Assembly: GCF_019711565.1 (NCBI RefSeq)
Contig: NZ_JAIGNN010000001.1
Span: 1,488,001 to 1,552,000 of the forward strand
DNA: 64,000 nucleotides
Source: Qipengyuania proteolytica
Lineage (GTDB): Bacteria > Pseudomonadota > Alphaproteobacteria > Sphingomonadales > Sphingomonadaceae
Direction of reading: 5' to 3'
Shown piece after piece: positions 17,011 through 28,961 of the stretch; position 1 is the first letter of the stretch; every line of letters starts with the position of its first letter. The position numbers and the translations under genes were made by a program. Below the pieces are notes generated by a model, which was not told where the DNA came from, did not search any database, and was given only the letters and a program-made list of their open reading frames with translations.

Positions 17011-18439
17011 CGCCGCGCGCCCCGTCGGGAGCGAGGATCGGGCCGCGCAGGGTTCTGAGGCTGTTCCCACGTCCGTGACGACCGGGCCTTCGAAGCCCGC
17101 CGGCCGCAGCCTTGCCGCGCGCATGATGGCGATCGCAGCGCTGTGGATCGGCGTGCTGCTGGTCGGCGGCGGCTTCGCGCTCGATCGGACGCTGGCCCGC
17201 ATGGTCGAGAGCAATTTCGACGACCAGCTCGAGTATCTCCTCAACGCGATGATCGTGACGGCCGAGATCGGCCCCGACGGCGAGGTCTATTTCAACCGCC
17301 CGCTCGGCGAGCCGCGCTTCCTCGAACCCAACAGTGGCCTCTACTGGCAGATCAGCGGTGAGGGGCAGGTCGATACGCCTTCGCGCTCGCTGTGGGATAC
17401 GCAGCTGGTGCTGCGCGCCGACCACGTCGATACCGAGCCACACTTCTACAATTCCGACCAGTTCGACAACGAGACGCTTCGCATCGTCGAGCGCACGGTC
17501 ATCCTGCCCGACAGCGACACACGCTGGACTTTCGCCGTCGCGTCTGCGCGGGAGGAACTCGACTTCCAGATCAGCCGGATCCGCTCGATCCTGATCTGGA
17601 GCTTTGCGATTCTTGCGCTCGGCCTGATGACGATGGCCATGCTGCAGAGCTGGTATGGCCTTTCACCGTTGCGCAGGGTCCGTGCCGCGATCCAGTCGAT
17701 GCGCAGCCAGGGCAGCAACCGGATCACCGAGCCGCTGCCGCTTGAGGTCGAACCGCTGGTCGACGAGATCAACGCTCTGCTGGCGCATACCGAAAAGCAG
17801 GCTGAAGAGGCGCGGATGCATGCGGGCAACCTTGCCCACGCCTTGAAAACCCCGCTGACCGTGCTGACCAACGCCGCAACTGCGCGCGACCCGCAGCTGG
17901 CCAATCTGGTGTTCAGCGAGACCAAGACCATGCAGCGCCATGTCGAACATCATCTCGCGCGCGCCCGCGCCGTGGGTCGCCGCGCTTCGGGCCATGCTCG
18001 CGCCGAGGTCTGGCCGAGCGCGGAAAGCGTGTTGCGCGCGGTCACACGGATTTATGAGCACACCCGTTTCGACCTCGACGGCAACCGCGGCGCCGCAGTG
18101 TCGATCGAACGCCAGGACCTCGATGAAATTCTCGGCAATCTTATCGAGAACGCGGCGAAATATGGCGGCGGCAGCGTGTTCGTTACCGTCGATGCCGATC
18201 CCCTCGATACGGAGTGCTGCACGATCTGGGTCGAAGATGACGGCACCGGTATTCCCGAAAGCGAGCGCACCCGCATCTTCGATCGCGGCGCACGGCTGGA
18301 CACCGGCAAGCCGGGCACCGGCCTCGGCCTCGCAATCGTTCGGGATGTCGCGGAAATCTACGGCGGCGAAGTCGAGCTTGGCGAGAGCGAAGACCTCGGC
18401 GGCCTGCTGGTCAAGCTGACGCTGCCTCGCTCGGGCTGA
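16961..18439 (+). CDS. Sensor histidine kinase (PhoQ-like)
   Basis: Membrane kinase paired with the upstream response regulator. Residues 55-75 and 208-230 are membrane segments flanking a periplasmic sensor domain. A HAMP-like stretch follows. His293 in GNLAHALKTPLTVL is the phosphorylation site, with N box LGNLIENAAKYGGGS and G box GTGIPESERTRIF and GKPGTGLGLAIV. The first possible start is a GTG overlapping the regulator by 50 bases; GTG or ATG codons up to the first membrane segment are alternatives, so the N-terminus is uncertain. Confidence 0.92.
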   Translation: MDSVTASTTRPTSPAPDAARPVGSEDRAAQGSEAVPTSVTTGPSKPAGRSLAARMMAIAALWIGVLLVGGGFALDRTLARMVESNFDDQLEYLLNAMIVTAEIGPDGEVYFNRPLGEPRFLEPNSGLYWQISGEGQVDTPSRSLWDTQLVLRADHVDTEPHFYNSDQFDNETLRIVERTVILPDSDTRWTFAVASAREELDFQISRIRSILIWSFAILALGLMTMAMLQSWYGLSPLRRVRAAIQSMRSQGSNRITEPLPLEVEPLVDEINALLAHTEKQAEEARMHAGNLAHALKTPLTVLTNAATARDPQLANLVFSETKTMQRHVEHHLARARAVGRRASGHARAEVWPSAESVLRAVTRIYEHTRFDLDGNRGAAVSIERQDLDEILGNLIENAAKYGGGSVFVTVDADPLDTECCTIWVEDDGTGIPESERTRIFDRGARLDTGKPGTGLGLAIVRDVAEIYGGEVELGESEDLGGLLVKLTLPRSG

Positions 18440-18736
18440 CTATTCCTCGCGCGCCCGCTCGTGGTGGCGGATGACCTCATCGATGATGAAGCGCAGGAAT
18501 TTCTCGCTGAACTCGGGATCCAGCTCGCTCTCTTCCGCGAGCCTGCGCAGCCGCGCGATCTGTTCCTGCTCGCGCCCCGGGTCGGCCGGAGGCAGCGCGG
18601 TCTTCGCCTTGTATTCGCCAACCGCCTGCGTGATGCGGAAACGTTCAGCGAGGATGTGGATCAGCGCGGCATCGATATTGTCGATGCTCTTGCGATAGCC
18701 AGCGAGGACCGGATCGGGGACTTGCGCATTGGTCAT
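18440..18736 (-). CDS. Chorismate mutase (AroQ class)
   Basis: A 98-residue single-domain enzyme converting chorismate to prephenate for Phe and Tyr synthesis. The all-helical AroQ fold is indicated by GYRKSIDNIDAALIHILAER, the ITQAVGEYKAK segment with its active-site lysine, REQEQIARLRRLAEE, and the C-terminal FIIDEVIRHHE helix. The start is the ATG of MTNAQVPDP; a longer upstream reading frame is antisense to the prenyl synthase. It is convergent with the histidine kinase gene, stops abutting. Confidence 0.92.
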   Translation of the reverse strand: MTNAQVPDPVLAGYRKSIDNIDAALIHILAERFRITQAVGEYKAKTALPPADPGREQEQIARLRRLAEESELDPEFSEKFLRFIIDEVIRHHERAREE

Positions 18737-18802
18737 GCACGGCACGCTAACACCAAATCCATGCTTGCCAAGAAAGCAAGTGCAGCCCATGGCCAAGCCG
18801 AA

Positions 18803-19819
18803 ATGACAGCTGACGTCGTACCCCTCCCGCGCAAGCAGCCCGAAGGCTCGATCGAACCGATGCTCGCCCTCACGGCGCAGGGCATGAACCAGGTCAACCA
18901 GGTCATCCTGGACCGCATGCAGAGCGAGGTTCCGCTGATCCCGGCGCTGGCCGGTCACCTGATTTCGGGCGGCGGCAAGCGGCTGCGGCCCATGCTCACG
19001 CTCGCCGGTGCCGAGCTGGTGGGGTACAGCGGCACGCGCCATCACAAGCTCGCTGCGGCGGTGGAATTCATCCACACCGCGACCTTGCTGCACGACGATG
19101 TGGTCGACGGCAGCGACCTGAGGCGCGGCAAGGCTGCGGCCAACATCATCTTCGGCAATCCGGCGACCGTGCTGGTGGGCGATTTCCTGTTCAGCCGCTC
19201 CTTCGAACTCATGACCGAAGACGGCAGCCTGAAGGTCCTCAAGATCCTTTCGGGCGCATCGGCGATCATTGCCGAGGGCGAGGTCGACCAGCTGACCGCG
19301 CAGCGAAAGATCGACACCAGCGAAGAACGCTATCTTCACATCATCCGCGCGAAGACCGCCGCCCTGTTCGCGGCTGCCAGCCGGATTGCCGCCGTCGTCG
19401 CCGAATGCAGCGAAGAGCAGGAACGCGCGCTCGACGAATACGGGCGCAACCTCGGCGTGGCGTTCCAGCTGGTCGACGATGCGCTGGACTACGATTCCAA
19501 CGCAGCAGCCATGGGCAAGGACCGCGGCGATGATTTCCGTGAAGGCAAGATGACCCTGCCGGTGATTCTCGCCTACGCCCGCGGCGACGAGGACGAGCGT
19601 GCCTTCTGGAAGGCAGCGATCGGCGGTTTCCGGACATCGGACGACGATCTCGACGAGGCGATCATGCTGATCGAGCGGCACAACGCCATCTCCGACACGC
19701 GCGCCCGGGCACGCCATTTCGCCCAGCGAGCGATCGATTCCCTGTCGATCTTCCCGGACGGCCAGGCGCGGCAGGCGATGACCCAGGCAGCGCTCTTCGC
19801 GGTGGCGCGCGGCCACTGA
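18803..19819 (+). CDS. Long-chain polyprenyl diphosphate synthase
   Basis: A 338-residue trans-prenyltransferase, probably the octaprenyl/decaprenyl synthase (IspB-like) that makes the ubiquinone tail. The first aspartate-rich motif is LLHDDVVDGSDLRRG and the second is LVDDALDYDS. GGGKRLRPML binds isopentenyl diphosphate. The ATG of MTADVVPL was chosen by family length; an in-frame ATG at 18761 would add 14 residues, and neither has a strong ribosome site. It is divergent from chorismate mutase. Confidence 0.92.
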   Translation: MTADVVPLPRKQPEGSIEPMLALTAQGMNQVNQVILDRMQSEVPLIPALAGHLISGGGKRLRPMLTLAGAELVGYSGTRHHKLAAAVEFIHTATLLHDDVVDGSDLRRGKAAANIIFGNPATVLVGDFLFSRSFELMTEDGSLKVLKILSGASAIIAEGEVDQLTAQRKIDTSEERYLHIIRAKTAALFAAASRIAAVVAECSEEQERALDEYGRNLGVAFQLVDDALDYDSNAAAMGKDRGDDFREGKMTLPVILAYARGDEDERAFWKAAIGGFRTSDDDLDEAIMLIERHNAISDTRARARHFAQRAIDSLSIFPDGQARQAMTQAALFAVARGH

Positions 19820-19839
19820 TCCGTTCTAGGGGCACTGCC

Positions 19840-22263
19840 GTGTCCGAATTGCCGATCAATGCTGTCCTCCCGGACCTGCTTGCCGCCTTGCGCGGGCAGA
19901 CGGGAGCGGTGCTCGTCGCGCCGCCGGGGGCAGGCAAGACCACAGCAGTTGCGCCGGCGCTGATCGGCGAAGGATGGTGCAGCGGCACCGTGATCCTGAC
20001 TTCGCCGCGCCGCGTCGCCGCGCGCGCAGCGGCGGAACGGATGGCGGAGTTGCTCGGCGAAAAGCCGGGCGAGACGGTCGGGTACCTGACGCGCCTCGAC
20101 AGCAAGCGATCTGCGCGCACGCGCATCCTCGTGGTGACCGAGGCGATCTTCGTGAACACCGTCCTCGACGATCCGGAACTTACGGGGGTTTCGGCCGTGC
20201 TGTTCGACGAAGCGCACGAGCGCCATCTCGACAGCGATCTCGGCCTCGTGCTCGCACTCGAAAGCCGGGCTATCCTGCGCGAAGACCTGCGCGTTTTGGT
20301 GATGTCCGCGACCATCGACGGCACGCGGTTCGCCGACTTGCTCGGCAGCGACACGCCCGTGATCGAAAGCGCAGGCCGCGCGCATCCGTTGCGGATCGAG
20401 TGGCTCGGGTCCTCGCCGCAGCTGCGGATCGAGGATGCCACGGCGCAGGCAGTCGTCACGGCATGGCGTGCCGAAGACGGCGATATTCTCGCCTTCCTTC
20501 CCGGCGTCGGGGAGATCGAGCGGGTGCGCGAACGGCTGGCGGAGAAGCTGGTCGGCGCTCTCGTGCTGCCGTTGCATGGTCAGGTCGATCCTGCGGGACA
20601 GCGGGCGGCGATCCGGCGCGATGCGGAGGGCCGCCGCCGGATCGTGCTGGCGACAGCCATTGCCGAAACCTCGCTTACGCTCGACGGCGTGTCCGTGGTA
20701 GTCGATGCCGGACTTTCGCGCCGAGCAGAGTTCGATCGCGCGGCGGGCACGACCCATCTCGTCACCCACCGGGCGAGCCAGGCTGCCGCCGCCCAGCGCG
20801 CCGGCCGCGCGGCGCGCCAGGGGCCCGGCGTCGCCTATCGCCTGTGGGAAGAGGGCGGGCACGCGGGGCGACTGGCCTACGACCCGCCGGAAATGCTGAC
20901 GGCCGACCTCGCGCCGCTCGTGCTGTCATTGGCGCAGTGGGGCAATACCGACCCGACCGAGCTTGCCTGGCTCGATCCGCCGCCCGCGGCCTCGGTCATG
21001 GCCGCGCGCCAGACACTGGTGGCCCTTGGTGCGCTCGACGGCGACGGTAGGATTACCGAGCGCGGTCGCAAGCTCGCGACGCTACCGCTCGATCCCCAAG
21101 GCGCGGCTTCCGTCCTGTTCGGGGCAGAACATGGAGCGGCGGGGCAGGCGGCAAGGATCGTGCTACTGTTGCAGGAGCGCGGCCTTGGTGGCCGAGGCGA
21201 GGATCTCGACGCGCGCCTCATGCGCTGGAACGGGGATCGCGGGGCGAAGGCCGAGGCGAGCCGGAAGCTGGCGGCGCGATGGGCACGCAAGGCGGAAGGA
21301 CTGGTCGAGCGGGAAGGCGGGGACGTGCCGCCCGCAGCGGTCCTCCTCGCCGCCGGGCGGCCGGACTTCATCGCGCGCAGGCGCGATGCCAGCGGCGAGA
21401 GCTGGATTACCGCCGGCGGGCGCGGCTTCATCCTCGATCCCGCATCGCCGCTCGCGCGGGCCGGATACCTCGTCGTCGGTGACGCGCAGGGACAGGCGAA
21501 AGGCGCGCGCATCATTGCCGCGCTGGCGCTCGAGGAAGCCGATATCGAACGCTGGTTCCCGGCTCGCATCGAGCAGCGTAAGACCCTGCGCTGGACCGGG
21601 GAGCGGATCGAAGCGCTGGTCGAGAAGCGGCTTGGTGCAATCGCGCTCAAGCGGGGTCCCGACCCCGACCCCGATCAGGCGGCGATTGTGAACATGCTTG
21701 TGGAAAAGGCTCTGGAGAACCCGGCAAAACTGCTGCCGCAGGAACTGCTTGCCCGCGCAAGCTATGCCGGGGTCGACGATTTGTCGGTCGAGGGGCTCGC
21801 CGCTACGGCATCGCTCTGGCTCGCGCCGCTGCTCGACGGACGCCGCGATCTGGACATTCCCCGTGGCAAGCTCGTCGAGACCCTGCTCGGCCAGATGAAT
21901 TGGAATGCGCGCCAGACGCTCGACCGGCTGGCCCCGCGCGAATTCACCTCGCCAGCCGGCACGACGCACCGGATCGACTACACGGGCGACGATGCCCCCT
22001 CTGTCGAGATCCGCGTGCAGGCGCTGTTCGGGCTCGAGCGCCATCCACTCGTGGGTGACACGCCGCTGCTGCTCAAGCTCACCAGCCCGGCGGGAAGGCC
22101 GATCCAGGCGACCCGCGACCTCCCCGGTTTCTGGCGCGGCAGCTGGGCGGACGTGCGCAAGGACATGAAGGGCCGCTATCCCAAGCACCGCTGGCCCGAG
22201 GAACCATGGGCCGAAAAGCCGAGTTTGAAGACCAAGAACGCCTTTTCAAAATCCGGAGGCTGA
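19840..22263 (+). CDS. hrpB: ATP-dependent helicase HrpB
   Basis: An 807-residue DEAH-box helicase. Walker A APPGAGKTT is near residue 30, the DEAH box is FDEAHERHL, the SAT motif is VMSATIDG, and motif VI is QRAGRAARQGPG. The C-terminal HrpB region ends with RYPKHRWPEEPW. The start is a GTG 20 bases behind the prenyl synthase. HrpB is widespread but its cellular role is poorly defined. Confidence 0.95.
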   Translation: MSELPINAVLPDLLAALRGQTGAVLVAPPGAGKTTAVAPALIGEGWCSGTVILTSPRRVAARAAAERMAELLGEKPGETVGYLTRLDSKRSARTRILVVTEAIFVNTVLDDPELTGVSAVLFDEAHERHLDSDLGLVLALESRAILREDLRVLVMSATIDGTRFADLLGSDTPVIESAGRAHPLRIEWLGSSPQLRIEDATAQAVVTAWRAEDGDILAFLPGVGEIERVRERLAEKLVGALVLPLHGQVDPAGQRAAIRRDAEGRRRIVLATAIAETSLTLDGVSVVVDAGLSRRAEFDRAAGTTHLVTHRASQAAAAQRAGRAARQGPGVAYRLWEEGGHAGRLAYDPPEMLTADLAPLVLSLAQWGNTDPTELAWLDPPPAASVMAARQTLVALGALDGDGRITERGRKLATLPLDPQGAASVLFGAEHGAAGQAARIVLLLQERGLGGRGEDLDARLMRWNGDRGAKAEASRKLAARWARKAEGLVEREGGDVPPAAVLLAAGRPDFIARRRDASGESWITAGGRGFILDPASPLARAGYLVVGDAQGQAKGARIIAALALEEADIERWFPARIEQRKTLRWTGERIEALVEKRLGAIALKRGPDPDPDQAAIVNMLVEKALENPAKLLPQELLARASYAGVDDLSVEGLAATASLWLAPLLDGRRDLDIPRGKLVETLLGQMNWNARQTLDRLAPREFTSPAGTTHRIDYTGDDAPSVEIRVQALFGLERHPLVGDTPLLLKLTSPAGRPIQATRDLPGFWRGSWADVRKDMKGRYPKHRWPEEPWAEKPSLKTKNAFSKSGG

Positions 22264-22281
22264 ATTAGGGGAGCGGCCACT

Positions 22282-22560
22282 ATGGCGGCACGAATCTACC
22301 AGCGACCGAAGAACGCGATGCAGTCGGGCAAGGCCCGCACCGACGAATGGGTGCTCGAATTCGAGCAGTCCGAAGCGCGCAAGCCCGATCCGCTGATGGG
22401 ATGGACCGGCAGCGGCGATACACAGGCACAGGTTCAACTCACCTTTCCGAGCAAGGAAGAGGCGAAGGCTTATGCCGAAAGATACGGCATCGCCGCACGG
22501 GTTCACGCGACCCCACCGAAGACGCTCAAGCTGCAGGCCTACGCCGACAATTTCCGGTAA
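22282..22560 (+). CDS. NDUFS4-type accessory subunit of NADH dehydrogenase
   Basis: A 92-residue homologue of the mitochondrial 18-kDa complex I subunit (ETC complex I subunit family). Conserved pieces are ARIYQRPKNAMQSG, WVLEFE, DPLMGWTGSGDTQAQV, FPSKEEAKAYAERYG and the C-terminal YADNFR. It is characteristic of alphaproteobacteria. It stands alone, between hrpB and the SRP RNA gene, away from any nuo operon. Confidence 0.93.
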   Translation: MAARIYQRPKNAMQSGKARTDEWVLEFEQSEARKPDPLMGWTGSGDTQAQVQLTFPSKEEAKAYAERYGIAARVHATPPKTLKLQAYADNFR

Positions 22561-22596
22561 TTGATTTTTCCGCAAAGCGTCGCCATATGCGCGTCC

Positions 22597-22684
22597 GGGA
22601 GTCGGTCGGACGTTTGCGTTCGCTCACCGGGTCAGGTCCGGAAGGAAGCAGCCCAGGTGGATTGCGGCGGGTCGGCCGGCTCCT
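22597..22684 (+). ncRNA. ffs: Signal recognition particle RNA (small 4.5S type)
   Basis: The invariant apical core GGTCAGGTCCGGAAGGAAGC and following AGCCC is present at 22630-22653. GGAGTCGGTC near the 5' end pairs with GGCCGGCTCC near the 3' end, closing a single hairpin of about 88 bases followed by a short T run. It precedes dnaX, the common alphaproteobacterial position. The exact ends are estimated from pairing. Confidence 0.95.
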
Positions 22685-22749
22685 TTTCACCCACAATTCG
22701 CGACTAGCACGGTGTGACATTTGGCGCGCCAGTGCCTACCTAGTCGGGC

Positions 22750-24576
22750 ATGGGTGATTCACCGGACATTCCCGACTCGCTCCCTTGGGAAAGCGAGGCC
22801 GAAGAGGCCGCGCCGAGTGCTGCCGAGCTCGAGGCTGCGGGGCAGAACTCGATGTTCGGCGATGCGCCGCAAGCGCCTGCTCCAGCGCCGGCCCCCGAGC
22901 CGACCGCGCCGAGGCCGGACGCGCAACCAGCGACACCGCCGGCTGCACCCGAAGCTGCACAGCCCTATCGCGTCCTCGCCCGCAAATACCGTCCGCAGAC
23001 CTTTGCCGAATTAATCGGGCAGGATGCCATGGTCCGTACGCTCGCCAATGCGATCGCGCGGGACCGGCTGGCGCACGCCTTCCTGATGACGGGCGTGCGC
23101 GGGGTCGGGAAGACTTCGACCGCGCGCCTCATCGCCAAGGCGTTGAACTGCATCGGGCCGGACGGGCAGGGCGGGCCGACGATCAGCCCTTGCGGCGAGT
23201 GCGAGCCTTGCCGCGCGATCGCCGAAGGACGCCACATCGACGTTATCGAGATGGACGCCGCGTCGCACACCGGTGTCGACGATGTGCGCGAAATAATCGA
23301 GGCGGTCCGCTATGCGGCAGTTTCCGCGCGCTACAAGATCTACATCATCGACGAAGTCCACATGCTGTCGCGCAATGCATTCAATGCCTTGCTCAAGACG
23401 CTTGAGGAACCGCCTGCGCATGTGAAGTTCCTTTTCGCTACGACCGAGGTCGACAAGCTGCCGGTCACGGTGCTGAGCCGCACCCAGCGCTTCGACTTGC
23501 GCCGCATCCCGGTCGAGCTCCTCCAGGCCCACTTCGCCGAGATCTGCCGCAAGGAAGGCTTGGAGGCGGACGAGGAAGCGCTGCACATCATTGCGGGTGC
23601 CGCCGAAGGTTCGGTGCGCGACGGACTGTCGATCCTCGACCAGGCGATCGCCCACGCCGACCTCGATACCGAGGGCAAGGTTTCCGCCGAACGCGTTCGC
23701 GACATGCTGGGGTTGGCGGACAAGAGCGCGCAGCGACGGTTGTTCGGCCATCTGCTCGACGGTGACGCCAAGGCCCTGCTGGCTGCAATCGACGAACAAT
23801 ATGCGCTCGGCGTCGAGCCGCTCGCGCTGATGCGCGCGCAGATGGATCTCGTGCACCGGATCGCCCTGGCGCAGGTTTCGGGCGGCGAGGCCGAAGCGAC
23901 GACCGTGGAAGAGCGCGACGCGCTGTCCGGATGGGCAGAGCGGCTCGAGGTGGGGCAGGTTCACCGCCTGTGGCAATTGCTCCTTAAGGGCCATGACGAG
24001 GTGCGGCTTGCCCCCGATCCGCTGGTATCGCTGCGCATGGCGCTGCTGCGCGTGTTGCACGCCGGGCAGATGCCCGATCCCGGCCGGCTGGCGAAGACCT
24101 TGGAGAGCCTCGCCCTGCGCGGGCCCGTGGCTCAGCCAAGTCCCGCGCCCGTTGGCGATAGCGCACCCGTGGCCAAGGCCGCGCCGGACTGGCGGGCGCT
24201 CGTCGATGCGATGGATGCTCGCGGCATGATGACGGAAGCCAGCGTGCTCCGGCTGCAAGTCCGCGTGGTGGAGCTTGCTGACGGGGTGCTCAAGTATGGC
24301 CGCGACCCGAAGTTCACCGATGAAATCGTGCCGCTCGTCAAGGATGCGCTTTACCGCCATACGCAAACCCGCTGGACGGTCGAGGAACTGCCCGGCGGCG
24401 TCGGCACGCCCTCGCTCGTCGAGCAGGAACAGGCCCGTCGCGCGGAGGCGGCAGCCGCTACTCGCGCGCATCCGCTGGTGAAGGCTGCGTTCGAAGCCTT
24501 TCCTGATGCCGAACTGATCGAAGAAGGCGCCAATCCCCCCTCACGGCGCGAAGTACCCTGGAGTAGGAACGCATAA
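22750..24576 (+). CDS. dnaX: DNA polymerase III subunit gamma/tau
   Basis: A 608-residue clamp-loader ATPase. An acidic, Pro/Ala-rich leader of about 70 residues precedes the AAA+ core. Walker A is GVRGVGKTS (115-123), the zinc cysteines include CGECEPC, the Walker B region is IIDEVHMLSRNAFNALLKTL, and the sensor segment is SRTQRFDLRRI. The C-terminal tau region interacts with polymerase. No obvious slippery frameshift site was seen. ybaB follows after one base. Confidence 0.97.
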   Translation: MGDSPDIPDSLPWESEAEEAAPSAAELEAAGQNSMFGDAPQAPAPAPAPEPTAPRPDAQPATPPAAPEAAQPYRVLARKYRPQTFAELIGQDAMVRTLANAIARDRLAHAFLMTGVRGVGKTSTARLIAKALNCIGPDGQGGPTISPCGECEPCRAIAEGRHIDVIEMDAASHTGVDDVREIIEAVRYAAVSARYKIYIIDEVHMLSRNAFNALLKTLEEPPAHVKFLFATTEVDKLPVTVLSRTQRFDLRRIPVELLQAHFAEICRKEGLEADEEALHIIAGAAEGSVRDGLSILDQAIAHADLDTEGKVSAERVRDMLGLADKSAQRRLFGHLLDGDAKALLAAIDEQYALGVEPLALMRAQMDLVHRIALAQVSGGEAEATTVEERDALSGWAERLEVGQVHRLWQLLLKGHDEVRLAPDPLVSLRMALLRVLHAGQMPDPGRLAKTLESLALRGPVAQPSPAPVGDSAPVAKAAPDWRALVDAMDARGMMTEASVLRLQVRVVELADGVLKYGRDPKFTDEIVPLVKDALYRHTQTRWTVEELPGGVGTPSLVEQEQARRAEAAAATRAHPLVKAAFEAFPDAELIEEGANPPSRREVPWSRNA

Positions 24577-24577
24577 G

Positions 24578-24913
24578 ATGGACATGGAAGAAATGCTCGC
24601 TCAGGCCCAGAAGGCGGCCGAGACGATCCAGAAACAGATGAACGAAACGCAGGCCCGGCTCGACCAGATCGAGGTCGAAGGCACGGCTGGCGGCGGACTC
24701 GTCAAGGTTCGCGCCACGGCGCGCGGCCGCATCCTGGGCGTCTCGATCGACGAGAGCATGATGAAGCCCGAAGAAAAGCAGATGGTCGAGGACCTTGTAA
24801 CTGCCGCGTTCAACGATGCGCGGGACCGCGCAGATCGCGTCTCGGGCGAGGAAATGGCCAAGATCCAGCAGGGCATGGGCCTGCCGCCGGGCATGAAGCT
24901 GCCCGGCATGTAG
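24578..24913 (+). CDS. ybaB: Nucleoid-associated protein, YbaB/EbfC family
   Basis: A 111-residue DNA-binding protein, the usual partner of dnaX. It begins MDMEEMLAQAQKAAETIQKQ with an N-terminal helix, has the family core AGGGLVKVRATARGRILGVS, and ends in a Gly/Pro/Met-rich tail (GMGLPPGMKLPGM). recR, which follows ybaB in many bacteria, is absent here; lon comes next. Confidence 0.95.
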   Translation: MDMEEMLAQAQKAAETIQKQMNETQARLDQIEVEGTAGGGLVKVRATARGRILGVSIDESMMKPEEKQMVEDLVTAAFNDARDRADRVSGEEMAKIQQGMGLPPGMKLPGM

Positions 24914-25040
24914 GGGCTGCGAGCAGGGCGGGGCAGCCATGTTCCGCCCGTCCACATGCTTATTTCGCCCGCGCGTTGCGAAGCGCCAAAGGCGTCACCA
25001 TATTCCGACAGAACGGCCGCGGCCTCTACGGAATGTGATT

Positions 25041-27434
<2,394 letters not shown>

Positions 27435-27593
27435 CATAGGATATGCTGCATCGCAGCGAATCGTCAGGGTGTCGGAAGGGCTGAATCAGTCCTTCGGAAA
27501 GACCTATCGCCGCGAATTCGTGGCTAACGCCATGTTTACCCTGAATTGGCCGAAATTCGGCTTGGAAATGGCGCATTCTGGCGGAAATTGCCT

Positions 27594-27622
27594 TTGACAG
27601 CGTCGGCAAAAAACTCTCAATT
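27594..27622 (+). promoter_or_regulatory. Predicted sigma-70 type promoter of HU
   Basis: A perfect -35 TTGACA, a 17-base spacer and TCAATT as a weak -10, in the 254-base gap between lon and the HU gene. The position, 67 bases before the HU start codon, is plausible. The rest of the gap is AT-richer than its surroundings and shows no gene. Confidence 0.4.
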
Positions 27623-27688
27623 CGTGCGCCTTCGGGGAGGCGATTCACCGAGCCTATTTTCCAAGACAAGAACGAGGGGGTTCCCACA

Positions 27689-27961
27689 ATGAACAAGAAC
27701 GACCTGATCAGCGCGGTTGCCGATGCGAGCGGCCTTTCCAAGAGCGACGCATCGAGTGCCGTCGAAGGCGTCTTCGATTCCATCACCAAGGCGCTGTCCG
27801 GCGGCGACGAAGTCCGCCTGGTCGGCTTCGGCACCTTTTCGGTCGCCAAGCGCAAGGCCTCGACCGGCCGTAACCCGCGCACCGGCGAACCGATGACGAT
27901 CAAGGCTTCGAACCAGCCGAAGTTCAAGGCCGGCAAGGGCCTCAAGGACGCCGTCAACTAA
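27689..27961 (+). CDS. hupB: DNA-binding protein HU
   Basis: A 90-residue histone-like protein that bends DNA. It starts MNKNDLISAVADASGLSKSD and has the HU arm signature GFGTFSVAKRKASTGRNPRT with the Arg-Asn-Pro hairpin tip. The length and the lon-HU order are standard. An AGAACGAGGGGG region precedes the ATG, and a strong terminator follows. Confidence 0.96.
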   Translation: MNKNDLISAVADASGLSKSDASSAVEGVFDSITKALSGGDEVRLVGFGTFSVAKRKASTGRNPRTGEPMTIKASNQPKFKAGKGLKDAVN

Positions 27962-28022
27962 GGCGACAGGAATTTCTGCGCGCGCTGCTTTCGCCTCGCA
28001 GCGCGCGGGAGGTCCAGGAAGA

Positions 28023-28060
28023 AACGCCGCACCGGCCAGACGGCAGGTGCGGCGTTTTCT
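28023..28060. terminator. Intrinsic terminator behind HU
   Basis: AACGCCGCACC and GGTGCGGCGTT form a perfect 11-pair stem with a 12-base loop, followed by TTCTTT. It ends HU transcription and lies 19 bases from the stop of the convergent lipoprotein gene, so it may serve both strands. Confidence 0.85.
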
Positions 28061-28078
28061 TTCGGCCGATGTGCTGGG

Positions 28079-28942
28079 TCAGTCGAAGGCGATCAGGGCC
28101 GTGGGTGCCTGCTCGTTCCGCTGCGAGATCGTCCAGGCGAGGACTTGGCCACGCGCCGATGCCTGCGGCCCCTCATCGGTATTATTGGCCAGAATCCGAC
28201 CATCTGTGACGATGGTGAAGGTGCCATCGGGCGTGACCATCCGCGGCGCATCCCCATCTGCCTTGCCATTCTCCTTGGCGGCCAGTTGCATCAGGCCTGC
28301 CATCCCGCCGCCCATCACCTGCATCGGGTTACCGCCCTGCGCAGCAAAGCCGGGAGCATCGATGCGAACTTGCGCACCATCGCGCAGGACGACCGATACG
28401 AACGCGTTGCCCATCGGCAGTTTCTCGACGGTCGGGAACACGAAATCGTGCGACAACTGGCCAGCGATGCGAAAGTCGACATCGAACAGCCCGTCGCCAA
28501 GGTAATCGACCTTGTCCCATCCGCGCTGGCGCTGGAGGTTTGCCGCAAGTTCCCACGCGGCTTCTGGATTCGACGGATCGATGCCGCCGAGGAACGCCTT
28601 CATCTCCTCGGCATCCTTGGCGCGCTTTGCGGCACGCTCTGCGGCCCCGGCTTCCCATTCCGCCTTCTGTCCTGCGATCTCGGCAGCGGTACATTCGCGT
28701 TCGTCGAAACTCTCTTCATCCCAGCAGGTGGACGGCTCAAAAGCATCGCTTCCGTCTGCTCCCATCTCAGCCAGCTTACTCAGCGCGAGCATCTGGATTT
28801 CGCCATCGTAGGAGTAGGCGAAGGTGCCGTCCTTCATGAGTTGCAATTCGCTGGTAAAAGCACCCGGCGTGAAGAGACAGCCCGACAGCATCAGGGCGCT
28901 GGCGCCAGCCAACGCAGCGGCACGAATCTTGGTGGCGTACAT
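28079..28942 (-). CDS. Predicted lipoprotein of unknown function
   Basis: A 287-residue protein. The ATG with a GGGAGGGGA ribosome site gives a lipoprotein signal, MYATKIRAAALAGASALMLS, with lipobox LSGC. The mature part has a DGTFAYSYDGEIQML opening, two cysteines (CWDEESFDERECTA), an Ala/Glu/Lys-rich helical stretch and a Gly/Met-rich segment (GGGMAGLMQLAA). The ending, TPDGTFTIVTDGRILANNTD onward, resembles envelope proteins with repeated beta strands. No family is recognised. A longer upstream frame overlaps the rlmB end and is not used. Confidence 0.75.
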   Translation of the reverse strand: MYATKIRAAALAGASALMLSGCLFTPGAFTSELQLMKDGTFAYSYDGEIQMLALSKLAEMGADGSDAFEPSTCWDEESFDERECTAAEIAGQKAEWEAGAAERAAKRAKDAEEMKAFLGGIDPSNPEAAWELAANLQRQRGWDKVDYLGDGLFDVDFRIAGQLSHDFVFPTVEKLPMGNAFVSVVLRDGAQVRIDAPGFAAQGGNPMQVMGGGMAGLMQLAAKENGKADGDAPRMVTPDGTFTIVTDGRILANNTDEGPQASARGQVLAWTISQRNEQAPTALIAFD

Positions 28943-28961
28943 TTTCCCCTCCCGATGAGCG